64,000 nt of DNA, taken from Larus michahellis. Its lineage: Eukaryota > Chordata > Aves > Charadriiformes > Laridae. The notes under the pieces are model-generated. The model was not told the DNA's origin and ran no database searches. It saw only the letters and a program-made list of their open reading frames with translations. The DNA lies in assembly GCF_964199755.1 (NCBI RefSeq), contig NW_027435990.1:124001-188000 (forward strand). Direction: 5' to 3'. Below are positions 1 through 14,175 of this stretch, one piece after another; position 1 is the stretch's first letter; each line of letters starts with the position of its first letter. Both the position numbers and the translations under genes were made by a program.

Positions 1-2511
<2,511 letters not shown>

Positions 2512-2688
2512 GGCAGGGAGGGCACAGGGTGGTCCCACAGGGGGAAGGGATGGGGGAGAATGGTCCCAGGAGAGGGCCAGGAGGTGCCAGAGGCCCCCCC
2601 CCGGCCTGGAACGTGTGGGGGTGCGAGGTGTGCCAGGACATCACCCCCCCAAAATAGAAATGACCTCACAGCCCCGGTCACCGCAGGG

Positions 2689-2698
2689 TTAAAAATAG
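2689..2698 (-). promoter_or_regulatory. MEF2 site upstream of SRPK3
   Basis: TTAAAAATAG on the plus strand (CTATTTTTAA in the direction of SRPK3) fits the MEF2 consensus YTAWWWWTAR exactly. It is 178 bp upstream of the chosen SRPK3 ATG. Mammalian SRPK3 is a known muscle gene under MEF2 control, so the site supports both the gene call and a promoter close to 2.5-2.7 kb. The sequence could also serve as a TATA-like element. Confidence 0.6.
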
Positions 2699-2699
2699 C

Positions 2700-3765
2700 C
2701 CTGGCAGGGGGAGGGGTGGCCCTGGAAATGTGCCCCCCCCTGCAAGGAAAGGGGGCTCTGCTTGTCCCCCCTGCGGAACAGGGACACCTCAAAAGCTCCA
2801 ATCCCTCCCCCCCCGCCCCCAGCTGGTTCCCCCCAAACCCTAAGGGTCACAAGGGGCTCTCGGGGGGGTGGCAACCCTGCTGCCCCTCCTCACCGTGGGG
2901 GCGGGTTCTGTTTTTTGTCCTTTTTGCGCTTTTTCTTTCTCTTGCCTGGATCTGGGGAGGGGTGTCAAGGGGTTACGGGGGCCCCCTGCACCGCGGGCAC
3001 CCCCCACGGGACCCTGCGTTCCCCCCCAGCCCCCCCTTCTCCCCCCCCCCCCAGGGCCGGGAACCCCCTAGGGAACCCCTCAAATTATCCCCAGCCCCAG
3101 AACTGCCCGTTTCTTCACAGATTCCCTAGGAAACCCCCAAAACCACCTCCCCGAACCTCCCCTGGTGCCGGGATGCCCACTTTCCCCTCAGAAAACACCC
3201 CGAAACACCTCAAACCCCTTCTCCGCACCCCCACGTCCCTCCCCGGATGCCAGTCCCCCCACTTGTCCCTCAGGAATCCCCTCAGGACGCCCCCCCCGAC
3301 CCGGGGACCCCCACTTTCCCCTCACAAACCTGCCCCAGGACACCCCAAAACCCTTCTCGCCACAGGAACCACCGGATTCTCCTCAGAAACCCTTTCAAAC
3401 ACCGCTCTCTGGACGTTCCCCATCGCTAGACCCCCACTTTTCCCCCACGATTCCCCTCAGGACCCACCACCGAGGGCCCTCAACGCCCCCCCGCCCCAGA
3501 CCCGGCCCCCCCACTTTCCCCTCGAAACCCCCAGGACACCCCAAAACCCTTCTTGGTCGCAGGAACCACCTGCTTCTCCTCAGAAACCCCCTCAAACCCC
3601 GCTCTCGGGACCATCCCCACCGCGACCCCCACTTTTCCCCACGATCCCCCTCAACGCCCTCCCGCCCCAAACCCGGGACCCCCACTTTCCCCTCAGAAAC
3701 CCCCTTCCCCGGCCTCCCCCGTATGTCCCCGGGCAGAGACCACCCGTTTTTCCCCTCACAGCCGC
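2700..3765. repeat. Gene-free stretch with a C-rich tandem repeat of about 196 bp
   Basis: No coding exon is supported. From about 3160 to 3760 the DNA is a degenerate tandem array rich in CCCACTTTCCCCTCAGAAAC modules. Two long copies, starting near 3352 and 3548, share the order cacaggaaccacc / ctcctcagaaac / cgctctc / cccacttttcccc and are about 196 bp apart. Long open frames here come from low stop content, not coding. Confidence 0.65.
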
Positions 3766-3769
3766 CCCG

Positions 3770-4040
3770 CTCCGGGGCCGCCGCTTTCCCGCCTTTCCCC
3801 TCACCGCTCCTCGCGCCCGCCGCCGCCGCCGCCCCCCCGCGCAGCTCCATGCCGCGCGCCCCCCGCTCTGCGCGTGCGCCGCCCCCTCCCCATGCACGGC
3901 CCTGAGCCCCACCCCCTTCCCCGGCCGACGCCCGGCGGCCAATGGGAAACACCGCCCGGGCTAAGGCCACGCCCACCCCTCCCCGCCCACCCGTCGCCAT
4001 GGAGACGGAGCCGCGCCGGTCCTAGCGCCCGCACCTTACC
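3770..4040 (-). promoter_or_regulatory. CpG-island-like segment, possible alternative SRPK3 promoter
   Basis: Dense CpG with GC boxes and a CCAAT box (GGCCAATGGG near 3940). On the minus strand a possible first exon starts ATGGAGCTGCGCGG near 3850 and ends at a good donor (AGCG/GTGAGG near 3805). Its phase does not join SRPK3 exon 2, so it could be a noncoding first exon or unrelated. OTUD5 ends just beyond it. Confidence 0.35.
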
Positions 4041-4340
4041 GGGGAACTTCCAGCACCCCTCTGTCGCGATATAGCCCTGCCCCCCCCCCGCCCCCAAAAG
4101 CTCTGCCCCGTCCAAACACCCCCAGGCACAACAGGCAGCGCCCCCAAAGCAGCTCAACCCCCTCCAAGGGGTTTTAAGCCCCCCAAAACGGCCCTAGAAG
4201 GAGGCAGCACCACCCCATCACGGTGCACAGCCCCCCCAGCCTGCCGGGGGGGGGTGTGGGGGGGTGTGGGGGAAGAGGGCGATGACACCCCCCCACCCCC
4301 CCCCATGAAGAGACAGGGCCGGGGGGCTGCTGGGCATCAG

Positions 4341-4346
4341 TTTAAT
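4341..4346 (-). terminator. Poly(A) signal of OTUD5
   Basis: ATTAAA on the minus strand (tttaat on plus), about 580 bp past the OTUD5 stop. The interval 4347-4922 is the likely 3' UTR, with long G and C runs and no other coding signal. Confidence 0.6.
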
Positions 4347-4922
4347 AACAGGGCAGAGGAAGATATGGGGGAGGGGGGGGGCTGCACCCCCAGCCCCACC
4401 CCGCACCCTCCCCCACCCTGGGGTGCTGGGGGGGTTGGGCGGGGGGAGGTGCTCGGGGAGAGGGGTGGTGGGGGGAGGGGGTGGGGGCAGGGAGAGGGAC
4501 CTCCCCCCCTCCCCAAACAGCAAAATCGCACGAGGAAAGAAAGGGGAGACCCTACAAAAAAATAGGAGCCCCCCCCCCACCCCCCACTCCCTCCAACCCC
4601 CCCCCTCCAATTCCCCCCTGCCCTCCCCCCTTCATTCCAGCTGTAATTATAGGTGGGGGGGGTCTTCTCCCCCCCTCCCCCCACTTCCCCAAAAATTGCC
4701 GCCACGTGTCCCGCGGTGTCCAGCGCTGCGTCCCCCTCCCCGGCCAAGAGAGGGGAGGTTGGGGGTGGGGGGGGGAGGATTCCCCGAAATAAAACGCCCT
4801 CCCCCCCCCCGCCAGGCCTGGGCTGCCATGCACCCTAGAGGTCCCTGGGCGGGGGGGTGAGGTGGGGGGGGGTGTCGTGGCAGGGGGGGGGGGCCGGGGG
4901 GGCGCAGTCCGGGGGTTCAATA

Positions 4923-7900
4923 TCAACTCTTGTCGGCGGCGGGGTCTCTGTGGCGGGAGGTTTTCATGGTCTCCAGGTACTCCTGCTGCGAGACAGCCAG
5001 CACCGACGCCAGGATCTCGTCGTCCTCCCAGTCGTTCAGGCCTGGGGGGCAGGGGGGGGGCCAAAAATCATGTGTGTGGGGAGAGAGATTGGAGTTTAAG
5101 GGGGGGGGGGGGGGGGGGGGGGGGCGTGAGACCCCACATATCCCCGCCCAGCGTCGCCCCAGAAGGGACAGCAATGAGCCCCGATGTGGAGTGGCTGAAC
5201 CTCGGCTACCCCCCCCAAGTGAAAGTTCCGAGATTCCCACCCCCACAAATAATAGATTGTTTTGCCCCCCACCCCCTGCCCCAAATTGCAGCAAAATGAG
5301 TTGCATCCCACCACCCCCCAATAAAGAATTTTTCCCCCAAATCCACAACACTGCCAAGCGGAAACACCCCTAAATCTCAAGATTCCACCCCAAAACCATG
5401 ACGTGACGTCCCCAAACCCAGCATTCCCACCCCTGAAGCGAGAGATCCTCCCCGCAAAATGACAGCCCGAAAGTAACCACCGCCCCCCTACCCCCCCCCC
5501 CCCCCCCGACCCCCCCCTCTCACCGAAGGCGGTGGGGGACATCTGCTGCATGATGGCGCGGCACTCCAGCGCGGGGTACAGGGACACCAGCGGGGGGGTG
5601 GCCCGGCCCCCACCCGCCCCTAGCTGGCTGCTGGTCCCTGAGAAGGGCGGGGGGGGGGGAAAAACAGGCACATTAGCACTGAGGCTCCCCCCCGCAGCCC
5701 CCCATCCCAACCAGCACCCCCCATTTGCCACCCCCCCCCCGCCCCCCCACAAGCCATTCTGGGGCTCCCAGCACCCCAACACTCCCGGTCAGGAGCCCCG
5801 TAACACCCCCCCAGCACCCCTTAAGAATGAGTTTGGGGGTCCCTGACCCCCCCCAGCACCCAGTTTGGAACTTCCAACACCCCAGAACTCCCAGTTTGGG
5901 ACCCTCAACTCCATTTAACACGTACCTGCCCCAGCCCCAGCCCCTGTAGCACCCAGTTTAGGTTCTGCATCACCCCTAACACCCAGTTTGAGCCCCCCCG
6001 GTACCCAACAGCACCCAGTTTGGGGTCCCCACTACCGATTTTGGAGTCCCTATCACCCCACAGCACCCAGTTTGGGTCCCCCGACCCCCAGGAGCACCCA
6101 CCTGGGGCACAGGGGGAGGGGGGCTTGCCAGCCGGGGGCGCGCCGGGCGACGGGGGCTTGGGTCCGGGTGCCTCGGGGTGCAGGCCGGGGTGCTCGGGCG
6201 AGGGGGCGGCGCTGCGGGGCCGTGGCGAGCGCCCGCTCCACTCCTCCAGGCCACTGGCCGCCGCCGCCGTGGCCGAGCTGCACGTGGCGCTGGCTTTACG
6301 GGGCTGCGGGGACACGGGGAGGGGCGTCACCCCCCCTGGCACCGGCCACCAACGGCCCCGGGGAGCGGCGGGGTGGGGGGGACACGGACGGGACAGTGGG
6401 ATGGGGACGCCCTGCAGGGGGTTGTCGGGGCGCCCCACCTGCCGGGCCTGCTTCTCCTGGTCGCGCAGCCACTGGAGGTAGGACTCGCGGGCCACCTGCT
6501 CCTCGATGGCCTCGTTGGTGGCCTCCCAGTCGGTCGCCCGCTTCTTGTCCTCCAGCATCTGCTGCTCGATCCAGGACTCCTCCGACGTCTTGATGGCGCT
6601 TTTCATCAGCGACTGCTCCGCCAGCTGGAGGGAGGGGCGGGGACATGTTAAGCCACGCCCCCCACACAGGCCACACCCCCTGAATGTCAAATGGCTGCTA
6701 AAAGGGGCGGGATCACACTGGGCCACGCCCCCTTGCTTCAAGCTGGGGGCGTGGCCTCGCTCGGCCACGCCCCCGCAGCAAGTGTGCTGTTGTGAGGGGG
6801 TGGGGCCATGCTAGGCCACGCCCCTGCAGTCAAGATGGGGCGGTGCCACGATTAGCCACGCCCCCAGCCAGATAAGGCAGCTGGAGGCGGGGCTAAGAGT
6901 GACCCCACCCCCCTCCATGGCTCCACCCACACGGGGAGGGAGGGGGAGGCCCCCGGGGGGGCTCAGGACCCACAGGGACACCCCCCCCACCCCCCCTCCG
7001 AGACCCCCTGGGCTGAAGGTGGGGACCTCTGCCCCACTGAGCCCCAGCCCCACGGCAGTGGGGGTCCCAGCCTCCCGCCCCGGCCCCACTGAGCTCCAGC
7101 CCCACGGCAGTGGGGGTCCCAGCCTCCCGCCCCGGCCCCACTGAGCCCCAGCCCCATGGCAGTGGGGGTCCCAGCCTCCCCCCCCAGCCCCACTGAGGCC
7201 CAGCCCCACGGCAGTGGGGGTCCCAGGGCACCCCCCCGGTCCCACTGAGCCCCAGCCCCACGGCAGTGGGGGTCCCAGGGCACCCTCCCAGCCCCACTGA
7301 GCCCCAGCCTCCCCCCCCAGCCCCACTGACCCCCAGCCTCCCCCCCCAGCCCCACTGACCCCCGGTTTGAAGGAGGGCAGCCCCAGCCCCACGCCGATGG
7401 TGGCCTTGTTGGGGTTGACGACGGAGTTGTAGTGGATGTTCCGGTGGTAGCTGACCCGGATGGGCTCGTCCTCGTTGTGCTGGATCCCGTGGAAGGTGTT
7501 GATGGGCTCTGCAGGAACCCCGTCAGCACAGTGGCACCCCCCGGCCACCCCACAGGTATGCGGGGACACCCCCCCCGCCCCACAACAGCACCCAGACACC
7601 CACAAGGACACCCCTTGCCACCTGAAAAGTCCGTGGAAAGCCCCCCAAAAGCACCCAGGGACTCCCCCGGCCACCTGCAGACTAACAGCACCCTGGGGGG
7701 GGGGCCTACAGGAACCCCAAATCTCCCTACAACACCTTGGGGACCCCAGAGGCCCCCCCCATGGCACCTTGGGAACCCCAGAGACACCCCGAGCACCTCG
7801 GGGACACCCACACCACCACCCCCAGGGGTCCCTCAGGGACCCCAGAGATCCCTAACGTGCCTCGGGGACCCCAGAGTGCCGCTTGGACCTCCGCGGCACC

Positions 7901-9768
7901 GCAGAGGCACCCCCCAGCACCCTGAGGAGCCCTCCCAGTGCCTCCGGGACCCCCGTGGCGCCCTGGGGACCCCCTCCCCACTCTCCCCAGGCCCCGCGGG
8001 GGACACACACCTGTGCCGTACTGGTAGACCTCGACGGGGCGGTTGTACATCTCGGCCATGGCCTGCATCTCGATGTGGTTCCCGTGGCACGTGCTCTTGC
8101 GTTTGCGGTTGATGTAAGTGGTAAAATCCTCCGTCACGTAGTTGGAGAAGTAGTCGGCGTTTTTCATCTGGGGACGAGGGGACATTGGGGACAGCAAGGG
8201 ACACGGCAGGGCTGCCCCGGGGACACCGAGGACGCGGAGCGGGGGAGCCCCAGGGACACTGTGGGAGCCCCGTGGACATTGGGGACCTCGGGAAACACCG
8301 GAGAGCCCCCCCCAGCGCTCTGACCGCTCTCCCAGTCTGAACCAGTCCCTCCCCAGTCTCCTTCCAAGCCCTCTCCGGCAGCTCTCGGGAACACCCTTGT
8401 CCCCTGCCATCACCCCCCCGTATACCTCAGGCCCCCCCCCCGGCGCCTCACCAAATAGTCCATGCAGTGCTTGCGCACCACCTCGTGCATGTCCTGGTCG
8501 CCGTACACCTGGTCAGCTGGCGGCACCCGGGGAGGGGGACAGAAAGGGACAGCGAGAAGGGGGGTGTCAGCCCCCGCCTGCCGACACCTCGGGTACAGGA
8601 GGGGGAGGCCGGGGTTGGGGGGGGGGGGGTGGTCGCGGGGCTCACCCACGGCCCGGAAGAGGCAGGCGCCGTCCTCCTTCATCCTCTTGATGATGAAGCC
8701 TTTCTTTTCCCGCAGCGCCTTCTCGAACCGGTGCTCCTGCTGGAGACACAGCCAGGCTCAGCGCCGGCACCCGCTGCGCGCCGGGGCGGGGGGGGGGGGA
8801 GGACGGGACACACACGACACAACACGACACACGGCGTGGGGGGGGGGCGAGGGGACCCCAGGGACGCACGATCCCTGCGCTACGTGGGGGTGAGCACCGG
8901 GAAACCTCGTGTGACGCAGGGAAAGGCACGTCGGAGAGCACAGGGACGTGGCGGGGGGGGGACAACACGGGGACACCTAAACTCCCCTCCAACGCCACTC
9001 CGGTCCCCCCAGTCCCCATGACCCCCCCGGTCCCAGTGTCCCCCAGCCCTGCCACCCCCCCTACCCTGCTCCTAGTTCCCCCCGGTCCGGTACCTCCAGG
9101 TTCCCCCCAGGTTCCCGGTGCCTCCAGCCCCCCCCGGACCGGTGTCCCCGGGTCCCCCCGTGTCCCTCCAGCCCCCCCCCCGGCCCCCGCACCTGCTCGG
9201 CCATGGCCGGGTCCATCTCCACCCGTCCAGCTTCGTACTCGTCCTCGCTGTTGTAGCCGCCTCCCGCCTCGTCGGGGCCGGGGCTGCCGCCAGGGCCCAA
9301 GCCCAGCGCCAACCCCATCCCACCGGGGCCGCCGCAACCGGGACCGCCGCCACCGGGGCCGCCGCTGGGCCCGGCCCCGCCCCGCCGCCGCCTCTTACTG
9401 TGTCCGGGACCGCCTCCGCCGCCGCCGCCGCCGGGGCCGCGGGGCTCGGGCAGCCCCAGCGCCGCCGCCTCCAGCCCCAACAGCGACCCGGGCCCGTCCG
9501 CCGCACCGGGGCCGCCGCCGCCGGGACCGCCGGGGCCGGTGGGGGGGGGCGAGCCAGCGGCCGGTAGCCCGGCCCAGCCCCGCAGCGGCGGCGGCGGCGA
9601 AGCCCTGGGCCGCGGCCCCCCGACGCCACCGGGGCCGACGGACTCGCCCACGCCGCCGGGGCCGCGCTCGGGACCGGCGTCGGCGCCGCGATCGGGGCCG
9701 GCGTCCGGTCCCGAATCGGCGTCACCGTCGGGCGCCGGCACCGGCTTCTTCTTCGGGAGGATCGTCAT
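4923..9768 (-). CDS. OTUD5: OTU deubiquitinase 5 (DUBA)
   Basis: Cysteine-protease deubiquitinase that removes ubiquitin chains; in mammals it restrains innate interferon signalling and acts on chromatin regulators in development. Nine exons: 9768-9193, 8736-8646, 8516-8452, 8167-8011, 7508-7360, 6624-6439, 6303-6102, 5637-5524, 5041-4923. All phases join, giving 552 aa against 571 in human. The start MTILPKKK is the family start. Residues 1-190 are a low-complexity Gly/Pro region. The OTU domain runs about 193-330: Asp214 and Cys217 lie in EDGACLF, and His322 in NIHYNS, equivalent to human D221, C224 and H334. A helix matching the C-terminal ubiquitin-interacting motif ([17 protein letters not shown]) lies in the last exon. 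Compared with human, about five residues are missing after VEVYQY. Confidence 0.97.
5755..6100. repeat. Minisatellite in OTUD5 intron
   Basis: About eight degenerate copies of a 30-40 bp unit centred on AGCACCCAGTTTGGG between OTUD5 exons 7 and 8. No coding signal. Confidence 0.7.
7020..7365. repeat. Minisatellite in OTUD5 intron
   Basis: About six copies of a unit of roughly 57-60 bp containing CCCCACTGAGCCCCAGCCCC and ACGGCAGTGGGGGTCCCAG. It abuts the 3' edge of OTUD5 exon 5, and the last copy reaches the donor site at 7359. Confidence 0.8.
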
Positions 9769-10530
9769 GGCGGGGAGCGCATGGGGGAGGGAGGGAACCG
9801 GGGGGGGACCGAGAGGCCCCGCCGGGCCGCGGCGGCCCCGGGAGGCGCCGCTGCTACCCGCGGGCCCCGCGGAGCCGGGGGGGCCTGGGCCAGGCCCCCC
9901 CGCGGGCGCGGCGGCGAGGCCGGAGCTGTCGGGCCGCGGAGCGGGGACGCGGCCGCCGCCGGGCCCGTGTCAACATCAACAGCGGCGCCCTCTGACCCCG
10001 CCGCCGCGCTTCCGCCTCGCCCGCCGCCCGCCCCCCTATTGGCCGGCGGCGCCCTCGCCGCGCCCCCATTGGCCAGAGGCCGGAGCGGAAATCCCGCCCC
10101 GCGCGGAGGCCGGGAGGGAGGGAGGGAGGGGTAGGGGGCGGGACCGGCGTCGCCCCGGCGACGGCGCGACTGCGCGCCGATTGGGCGGGGGGCGGTGCGC
10201 GTGCGGAAGAAAGCGCTCTGATTGGGGCGAGCGCGGGGAGGCGGGGCCGCACGGGGAGCGGGCTCTGATTGGGCGGCGAGGGGAGAGGCGGGGCTCAAGG
10301 AGGGCACGGGCGGTAATTGGCTAGTTGCGGAGGCGGGAGTTAACGAAGAAGAGGGCGCTGATTGGGGGACGCGGCCGGACCTCTGGGGGAGCGGACGCTG
10401 ACTGGACCGTGGGGGAGAAGACGTTGATTGGCTGCCGCGGGGCTGCCGGCCTCCATCGGCCCGAGCCTAACCCCGCCCACCCCACCCTCCCATTGGCCAC
10501 GGTAGGCGACCTAATTTCCCATTGGCCGAG
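9769..10530 (-). promoter_or_regulatory. OTUD5 promoter region with ten CCAAT boxes
   Basis: CpG-rich sequence directly upstream of OTUD5. ATTGG (CCAAT in the direction of OTUD5) occurs at 10038, 10068, 10180, 10221, 10268, 10316, 10361, 10427, 10492 and 10521. The five copies at 10180-10361 are 41-48 bp apart and sit in repeated purine-rich units with GGGCGG and GGCGGGGC boxes. CCAAT boxes are bound by NF-Y; the array may be both a promoter and a minisatellite. Confidence 0.65.
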
Positions 10531-10782
10531 GAGTGGGCAGAGGCAGAGCCGAGGCGGTTGGCCACGCCCCCTCGCGGTGACCCCGCCCCGGTGGCTGTCA
10601 ATCTCCGGGAGGCCACGCCCCCTTCCCCAACCCCCCCCTTTTTCCCGGGGGACCCAGGTGTTCGGGGACACCCCCAGGGGACCCAGGCCTTTGGGGGGAC
10701 ACCCCCCTCTCCCAGGGGAGCCAGGCATTTGGCTGTCCCCCCGCCCCCCTCAGCACAGACCCACAGCTCCATTTTCACCTCC

Positions 10783-10788
10783 TTTATT
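10783..10788 (-). terminator. Poly(A) signal of EBP
   Basis: AATAAA on the minus strand, about 240 bp past the EBP stop. The interval 10789-11026 is the likely 3' UTR and contains three copies of the dispersed GGGACCCAGGCGTCCGGG-type motif. The 250 bp between here and the OTUD5 CCAAT array shows only C-rich sequence. Confidence 0.7.
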
Positions 10789-11026
10789 AATTAAAACCGA
10801 TCGCGTGGCCCCCATCATGAGGGGCGGGACCCGCTTCAACCCCCCCCCCAGAGGGGACCCAGGCATCCGGGCCGCTGTCCCTGAGCTCTTGGTGGCACCA
10901 GCGTCCTCCCGAGGGGATGCAGGCATCCGGGCCACGTCCCCATGGGACTCGGGGGACGAATTCACCCCTTGGGAAAGGGGGCTCCTGCCTGGGACCCAGG
11001 CGTCCGGGTGTCACGGAGGGGCCTTG

Positions 11027-12301
11027 TCAGTGGGCCTTGTGGCGGGGGCGGTCGATGGCGCGCTGGGCGGCGGTCAGGTGTCGGCAGGCGTCGGCCAGGA
11101 GGGCGACAGGCACCAGCACCCACACCCCGTTGAGCCCCACGAAGTAACCCCAGAAGTAGAGGGGCCGGGGGTCGCTGTGGCTCCAGCCCGCCCGCGCCTC
11201 GGTGGCGAAGTACAGCACGTCCCCATAGAGCTGCCCTGGGCGTGGGGAGAGAGACGGCGGTCACGGAGGGATGGGGGGGGTCCCGGGAATGCAGCCGGGC
11301 CCCCCCCAGCGGCTGGACGTACCAAGGGAGACGAGGAGCTGCAGGACGTAGCGGGTTGGGTGGTGGCGGAGCAAGGCGAGGAAGGTGAGGAAGCTGAGCG
11401 GGCCCCAGGCCCAGGCTGTCACCGTCTCCATGGCAACCGTGAAGTCATCACTCCTGGAATGGGGGGGGGGGGGAGGGACGGGACAGCGGGATCAGCCCGG
11501 ATGCCTGGGTCCCTCGGAACCCCCCGTCCCCGCCAGCCTCCCCCGACTCACGTCATGTAGCGGCTGTCGGCTTTGGCATACTCCTTCCCTGCGGGCAGCG
11601 CGGGGTCGGCAGGGGGACCCAGGCGTCTGGGGCAGGAAGGTTGCCCCACACACCCCCCCCAGGGGACTCCGGCCCACCCCATGGCCCTCCTCAGGCGTCC
11701 AGGGAACATCCTAGTCCCCACAGGGCGCGCTGATGCCCCAGCGGACCCCTCCCCAACAGGACCCAGGTGACCGGGACCCCCCAGGGATCCCAGACTCCCC
11801 CTCGGACCACCTTTATCCCACCCCCAGCTAACCCAGACACCCCTCAGGCCCCCATTATCCCCTCCCCGGGATCCCAGACATCCCCCAGGCCCCCATTATC
11901 CCACCCCAAGGAACCCAGACACCTCCCAGACCCCCGTTACCTCCCCCCCGGGGACCCAGGCACCGCCCCCCCACCACCACCACCCCGGTCTCCCGCCGCT
12001 CACAGACGTCGGCCAGCAGCCCGGTGTCGGCGGGCAGCTCCCGGTGCCGGAGGCTGAAGTATCCCTCCAGTATCCCGTGGATGCCGGTGCACATCAGGAA
12101 CCAGCCCAGCGCCAGGCGGCGGGCGGGGCTCCGCGAAGCCCCGCCCCTCGCCCCGCCCCCGCCCAGCGCCCACCCCAGCGCCACCAGCCCCGCCCCCGCC
12201 GCCGCCACCGCGCCTGCGCACTGCCAGCCGGGCCGCGCGCTGCCCACGTAACCCGGCAACGCCAGCGAGCGCGGCCAATAGGGGTGCGCCGTCGTCTCCA
12301 T
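11027..12301 (-). CDS. EBP: 3-beta-hydroxysteroid delta8-delta7 isomerase (emopamil-binding protein)
   Basis: ER membrane enzyme of cholesterol synthesis that moves the sterol double bond from C8 to C7. Four coding exons: 12301-12004, 11588-11552, 11453-11323, 11235-11027; total 224 aa against 230 in human. The start [10 protein letters not shown] aligns with the mammalian N-terminus. The EXPERA fold is recognisable: a first hydrophobic segment at about 28-48, then His75 and Glu79 in IHGILEGYF (human H76, E80), the AMETVTAW segment carrying the conserved acidic residue, [15 protein letters not shown], and [19 protein letters not shown]. The C-terminus ends RPRHKAH, a short basic tail rather than the human lysine-rich one. 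EBP lies beside Xp11.23 orthologues as in mammals. The window shows no sign of damage. Confidence 0.95.
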
Positions 12302-12720
12302 GGCAACGCTGAGGGGGAGGAAGGCGGAAGTGGGGTGAGTGAGAGAAACCGGGCCCCCCCCCCCCCCCCCCCCGCCGGTTCACTCCCCCCCGCCGGTTCA
12401 CCCCCCCCACCACCACCCCCCCGCACCGCACCGGCCCAACACACCCCCCCGCACCGGATCGCCCTCCCCCCGCACCGGGTGCTTCCGGACCCCCCTCACC
12501 CCCGGGCCGGGCCCCCGCCGCCGCCGCCGCCCTCACCTGCAGCCGCGCCTCGCCGCTCTCCCGCGCCCCGCCGGCCCGCCGCCGCTCACCCTCGCCGCGC
12601 CCCCGCCCTCGCGGCCAATGGGATCGCGCCGCCGCCCGGACGGCCAATGGCGGCGCGACCCGCCCACCGCCTCCGCCCGCTGATTGGCCGCCCCCGCCGC
12701 TGGGGAGATGTGGGGCCAGG
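12302..12720 (-). promoter_or_regulatory. EBP promoter / CpG island
   Basis: CpG-rich DNA upstream of the EBP start with three CCAAT-type boxes (near 12614, 12641 and 12684) and many GC boxes. A sterol-response element could not be picked out by eye. A C-run of about 20 lies near 12354-12372. Confidence 0.5.
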
Positions 12721-12844
12721 GGGCGGGGCCTCGGTCGGGGGGGTGGAGCTTCACCAGGTGACTCAATCGCCTTGGGGGCGTGGCCTTTGGGGGCGTGGCC
12801 TCACCCGGGAGTAGTGGGCGTGGCTTATCCCCATTGAGAGAAAG

Positions 12845-13460
12845 CTCCCCATGTGCTGTATAGGGGCCGTGGGGACCCCCCCGGCTCTATAGGGGCCATG
12901 GGGACCCCCCTCCTGGCTCTATAGGGGCCATGGGGACCTCCCCCGGCTCTACAGGGGCCCTGCAGCCCCCCCCAGCCACACACAGGCCCTACGGATCCCC
13001 CCAGGAGGTACCAGCAGCGCTCAGACACCCCCTCCCCGGGCTGTATAGGAGCTGTATGGACCCCCCCCCCCCCCCCCCCAAAAAAAAACCATATAGGGAC
13101 CACGCGGCCTCCCCTGGTCTGCACAGACAACCCCTGCAGGGGTATACAGAGGCCGCACAGACCCCTCCCAGGAGACACACACCCACCCCCCAGGGCTGGA
13201 TGGCCCTCCCCGAGGAGCACAAAGGCTTCCCCAGGGCCCTACAGAACCCCCCCAGCAACATATAGAGCCCATACAGATCCCCAGGGACCGTACAAATACC
13301 ACACAGGCGGCTCCTAAAAACGTACGGGTATCACGCAGAGCCCCCCCCCCCCCTCCCCCCGAGGAATCCGTAGGGGCCCTTTCTCCCCTCCCCCAGGCCA
13401 TACAGCCCCCCGGGATGTATGGAATACGTACGGACCCCCCCCGCAGGGCCGTACGGCAGC
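12845..13460. repeat. CTATAGGGG minisatellite between EBP and CCDC120
   Basis: Four clear copies near 12845-12960 of a unit of about 32 bp containing GGCTCTATAGGGGCCATGGG. They decay to the right into looser units with CCATACAG, CCGTACGG and GGGGACC modules. No exon is supported in 12720-13500. Confidence 0.65.
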
Positions 13461-13904
13461 TACATGGGCGGCGAGGAGCCCCAAACCGGCGGCGTTTCCC
13501 CCCAAGAAAGAGCCAGGCGAGGCGGTGGCAGCAGGTCCCTGTATTGAACCCAGCTGTGCCCCCCCACCCGCCAGATCCTCGCTCCCGAGGGGGGGGGGGA
13601 CACGTGACGGGGGCCCCCCCAAACCGGCCACTCACCAGGAGCCGCCGGGGGGGGGCCCAGGTTTGGGGCTCCCCCTAAATTGGGGGGTCCTCCACCCAAA
13701 TCTGGGGACCCCTCCCCACACACACACACACATGGGGGGGGCTGGGGGGAGCACGGGGGGATTTGGGGCGGGGGGGGGGGGGGGGATGGACCCGGTGGTT
13801 TGGGGGGGGGGTCACACCAGGGTGCCGGGGGGCTGCATGTCCGTGGTGGGAGGGGGAGCGGCTGCGGGGGGGTCCCCCGAGGCCCTGGGTGTGGGGGGGC
13901 AGTG

Positions 13905-14175
13905 AAATAAAAGGTCATAAAAAGGGAAACAAAGAGAAAACGGAACAGAACGAAAAAGAAAAAAGAAATGTAAAAAAAAAAGGGAAAAAGAGAAAGAAGA
14001 GAAAAAGCCATTAGCCCCCCCCCCACAACACAGCCCCGCACCCTCCGCCCGGACGCCTGGGTCCCCTGCTGGCCCCCCCCCCGCCCCCCCCGAGCCCTGG
14101 GGATGGGGGTGTCGTGTGTGTCCCCCCCCCCCGAATAATTAAGAAAAGAAACCAAAAAAGAAAATAAAGAGGGGG
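13905..14175. other. Two A-rich purine tracts downstream of CCDC120
   Basis: 13905-14010 and 14130-14175 are A/G-rich on the plus strand (runs such as GAAAAAGAAAAAAGAAATG), hence long pyrimidine tracts in the CCDC120 direction. They stand out sharply against the surrounding GC-rich DNA. They probably lie in, or just past, the CCDC120 3' UTR. No minus-strand AATAAA was found between 13500 and 14721, so the CCDC120 transcript end is not placed. Confidence 0.6.

Noticed and set aside
3805-3850. MELRGGAAAAAGARS as the true SRPK3 N-terminus
   Set aside because: Its donor phase does not join SRPK3 exon 2, and alanine runs arise easily in GCG-rich islands; kept only as a possible noncoding first exon.
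13905-14010. A-rich tract as the poly(A) tail of a retrocopy
   Set aside because: The purine tract is mixed A/G with no coding or retroposed sequence on its 5' side and no flanking duplication.
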